Shown piece after piece: positions 62,374-64,000 of a stretch of 64,000 nucleotides of DNA. The notes below the pieces were generated by a model. The model was not told the origin of the DNA. It was given only the letters and a program-made list of their open reading frames with translations, and searched no databases. Position numbers and translations under genes: made by a program. The stretch spans positions 1 to 64,000 of the forward strand of contig JANYAD010000032.1 of NCBI GenBank assembly GCA_025355165.1. Reading direction: 5' to 3'. The stretch is from Gammaproteobacteria bacterium (GTDB lineage: Bacteria; Pseudomonadota; Gammaproteobacteria; Steroidobacterales; Steroidobacteraceae). Within the stretch, counting starts at the first letter, position 1. Every line of letters begins with the position of its first letter.

Positions 62374-63788
62374 CTACGCCGACCGCGAGGCTTCGATGGG
62401 CACCGCGGAGTTGAACCACGCGAGCGAGTCGTGCAGGGAAACGACTTCTCCTATCACCAGCAGGGCCGGGGATTGCACGCAGGAGTGCTTCGTCAGGCCG
62501 GGAAGGGTGGATAAAGACCCTTTGATGACGCGCTGATCCGAAAGTGTTCCCTGGGCAATGAGGGCGGCCGGCAAGTTTGGCGATGCGCCGTGCTCGACGA
62601 GTCGAGCCGCGATGTGCTCGAGGCGCGCCAGGCCCATATAAAACACCGCTGTCATGCCGGGTTGGCCCAGTGCCCGCCAATCCGGTTCGCGGCCGTCCTT
62701 GTCCACGTGCCCGGTCACGAACGTGACGCTGTGCGCGTGGTCGCGGTGCGTAGCGGTATTCCGGCATAGGCGGCGCAACCGGAGGCGGCGGTGACGCCCG
62801 GGATGACGGAAAACGGAATGTGTGCCTTGCTGAGCGCTTCCAATTCCTCGCCGCCCCGGCCGAATATAAAAGGATCGCCGCCCTTCAGCCGTACCACCCG
62901 TTTGCCCCGAAGAGCGTGCTCGATGAGCAGCGCGTTAATCTCTTGTTGGGAGCTGCCGATACTGCCGGCCGCTTTACCCACGCAAATCCGCGCCGCGTCG
63001 CGGCGCGATAGGTCGAGCAGCGCCTCGGGCACGAGCCGATCGTGCAAGATGACATCGGCGTCCTGTAGAGCCCGCAGCGCTTTCAATGTCAGCAGTTCCG
63101 GATCTCCCGGTCCCGCCCCGACCAACGTCACATCGCCCGCGGCGCGCGGCGAGCTCGCGGCGCCTGCCAGCAATTGCTGCGCTAAGCGCTGCGCACCGTG
63201 AGCGTCGCCCTCGATGAAACGGCGGGCAGCGAGTCCATCCACGATGGTCTCGAAAAATCGCCGCCGCTCATCGGTATTGCGCAAGCGCCGCCGCGCGCTG
63301 TGTCGCAAAGCCCGCAGCCACAAAGCCAAGTCACCAATTTTTTTCGGTATCGCGGCCTCCAGCCGCTCTCGCAAGCGCCGCGCCAAAACCGGCGATGTGC
63401 CAGCTGTGGAAATTGCCACCAGCACCGGGTCCCGATCGATGATCGCAGGCACGATGAAGCGCGATGCCTCGCGGTCATCCACCACGTTCACCGGAATGTT
63501 GCGCGCTTCGCTCAAGGCAGCGATCCAGCGATTTACGGCGCGGCGTGAGGTGGCGACGATCACCAGTCGCGCTCCCTTAAGATCGTCGGGAACGAATTCC
63601 CGCACGGCCAGTTTGATTTTGCCCGCCGCGGCGCGCTCTTCGAGCTCAGGGTGCACTTGCGGAGCTACCAAGGTTATGGCTGCGCCGCTTCGCTCCAGCA
63701 GCAGCACCTTGCGCAACGCCACCTCGCCGCCGCCCACCACCAGCACGGCTTGTTGCGTCAGGTCGAAGAAGACGGGAAAATAATTCAT
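62374..63788 (-). pseudogene. cysG: Siroheme synthase, frameshifted into two ORFs
   Basis: CysG makes sirohaem for sulfite reductase. Start ATG 63788 (MNYFPVFFDLTQQAVLVVGGGEVALRKVLLL) opens the NAD-linked dehydrogenase/ferrochelatase half. The SUMT half (VTLVGAGPGDPELLTLKAL, KGGDPFIFGRGGEE, PFSVIPGVTAASGCAAYAGIPL) reads until about 62760. There the frame breaks: the ORF leaves family sequence as RTATTRTASRS, while the next ORF (62374-62778) continues with THRDHAHSVTFVTGH to the normal C-terminus. One missing base explains it; the span is 1415 bases, one short of 472 codons. If real, the methyltransferase half lacks its C-terminal ~130 residues. Sequencing error is quite possible. Confidence 0.88.
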
Positions 63789-64000
63789 TCGGCGAATGCT
63801 ACCTGACGCCGCGGATGCAGGCCGCACTCGCGGGATTCGCCGCGCTCCCACCACCACCTTCCGGAACGCGGGTCCGCTCCGGGCTCCACGGCGCGCGTGC
63901 AGGGCGCGCACCCAATGCTGGGAAAACCGCTGTCATGCAGGGTATTGTAGGGCAGGCGCTTCTTGCGGATGTATTCCCAAATCTCCTGCTCGGTCCAATC
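63785..64000 (-). CDS. cysH: Adenylyl/phosphoadenylyl-sulfate reductase, C-terminal part (cut by window end)
   Basis: Not in the ORF track. The reverse strand reads DWTEQEIWEYIRKKRLPYNTLHDSGFPSIGCAPCTRAV, then GRWWWERGESRECGLH and a stop, the C-terminus of CysH. The Cys pair in GCAPC is the second half of the iron-sulfur ligand set of APS reductases; ECGLH carries the catalytic Cys. The stop overlaps the cysG ATG by four bases, so cysH and cysG are one operon. About 70 codons are visible. Confidence 0.9.
   Translation of the reverse strand, partial: DWTEQEIWEYIRKKRLPYNTLHDSGFPSIGCAPCTRAVEPGADPRSGRWWWERGESRECGLHPRRQVAFAE

Overview
The window is a continuous piece of a GC-rich bacterial chromosome, most likely from a gammaproteobacterium related to the Steroidobacterales/Nevskiales/Xanthomonadales side of the class. 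This is inferred from the order LysM protein - def - fmt - rsmB - DUF4390 - ntrY - ntrX, a gammaproteobacterial-type gshA, argS beside a SPOR protein and priA, and a split three-gene pnt operon. I found no tRNA, rRNA, CRISPR array, insertion sequence or prophage. Genes are closely packed, with many ATGA-type start/stop overlaps.

Region by region. 1-2 kb: a broken C-terminal remnant of dprA and a LysM lipoprotein. 2-9 kb: def, fmt, rsmB, a DUF4390 gene and the ntrYX two-component system, apparently one operon. 9-17 kb: a membrane protein of unknown role, a SPOR protein, argS and priA, then a sigma-factor operon with small envelope genes. 17-28 kb: an exported penicillin-acylase-family hydrolase, an exported metallophosphatase, the proton-translocating transhydrogenase, an HNH nuclease with a 5'-3' exonuclease, and an acetyl-CoA synthetase with a histone-H1-like tail. 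28-34 kb: ybiT (ABC-F), an ABC-2 exporter and an M28 peptidase. 34-45 kb: a Rieske oxygenase/FAD oxidoreductase pair under a BetI-like TetR regulator, alanine dehydrogenase, a YceI/cytochrome b561 group, gabD, a broken dienelactone hydrolase and a thiolase. 45-57 kb: DUF885 lipoprotein, exported SRPBCC and RidA-family proteins, gshA, a diguanylate cyclase, an isoaspartyl peptidase/ferredoxin/ferredoxin-reductase operon, a PII protein, an Omp85-type protein and small envelope genes. 57-64 kb: divergent ilvH and ilvI, a glyoxalase, a candidate small RNA, dctA-cysK, and cysG-cysH.

Much of the window is core metabolism: translation start and ribosome modification, nitrogen signalling (ntrYX, PII), redox balance (pnt, gshA), C2/C4 carbon use (acs, gabD, thiolase, dctA) and sulfur assimilation (cysK, cysG, cysH). 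No defence island, biosynthetic cluster or mobile system is visible, and I do not claim a new multi-gene system. The points most worth a second look are a NtrX whose AAA+ ATPase has lost its Walker residues and GAFTGA loop; the basic tail on Acs; an undescribed transcript-like unit (promoters plus intrinsic terminator) before dctA; a RidA-family lipoprotein without the usual arginine; a perfect 15-bp palindrome between the ferredoxin-reductase and PII genes; a predicted leaderless gene at 44807; and a set of single-base frameshifts (cysG, dienelactone hydrolase, a small membrane protein) that may be real decay or sequencing error.
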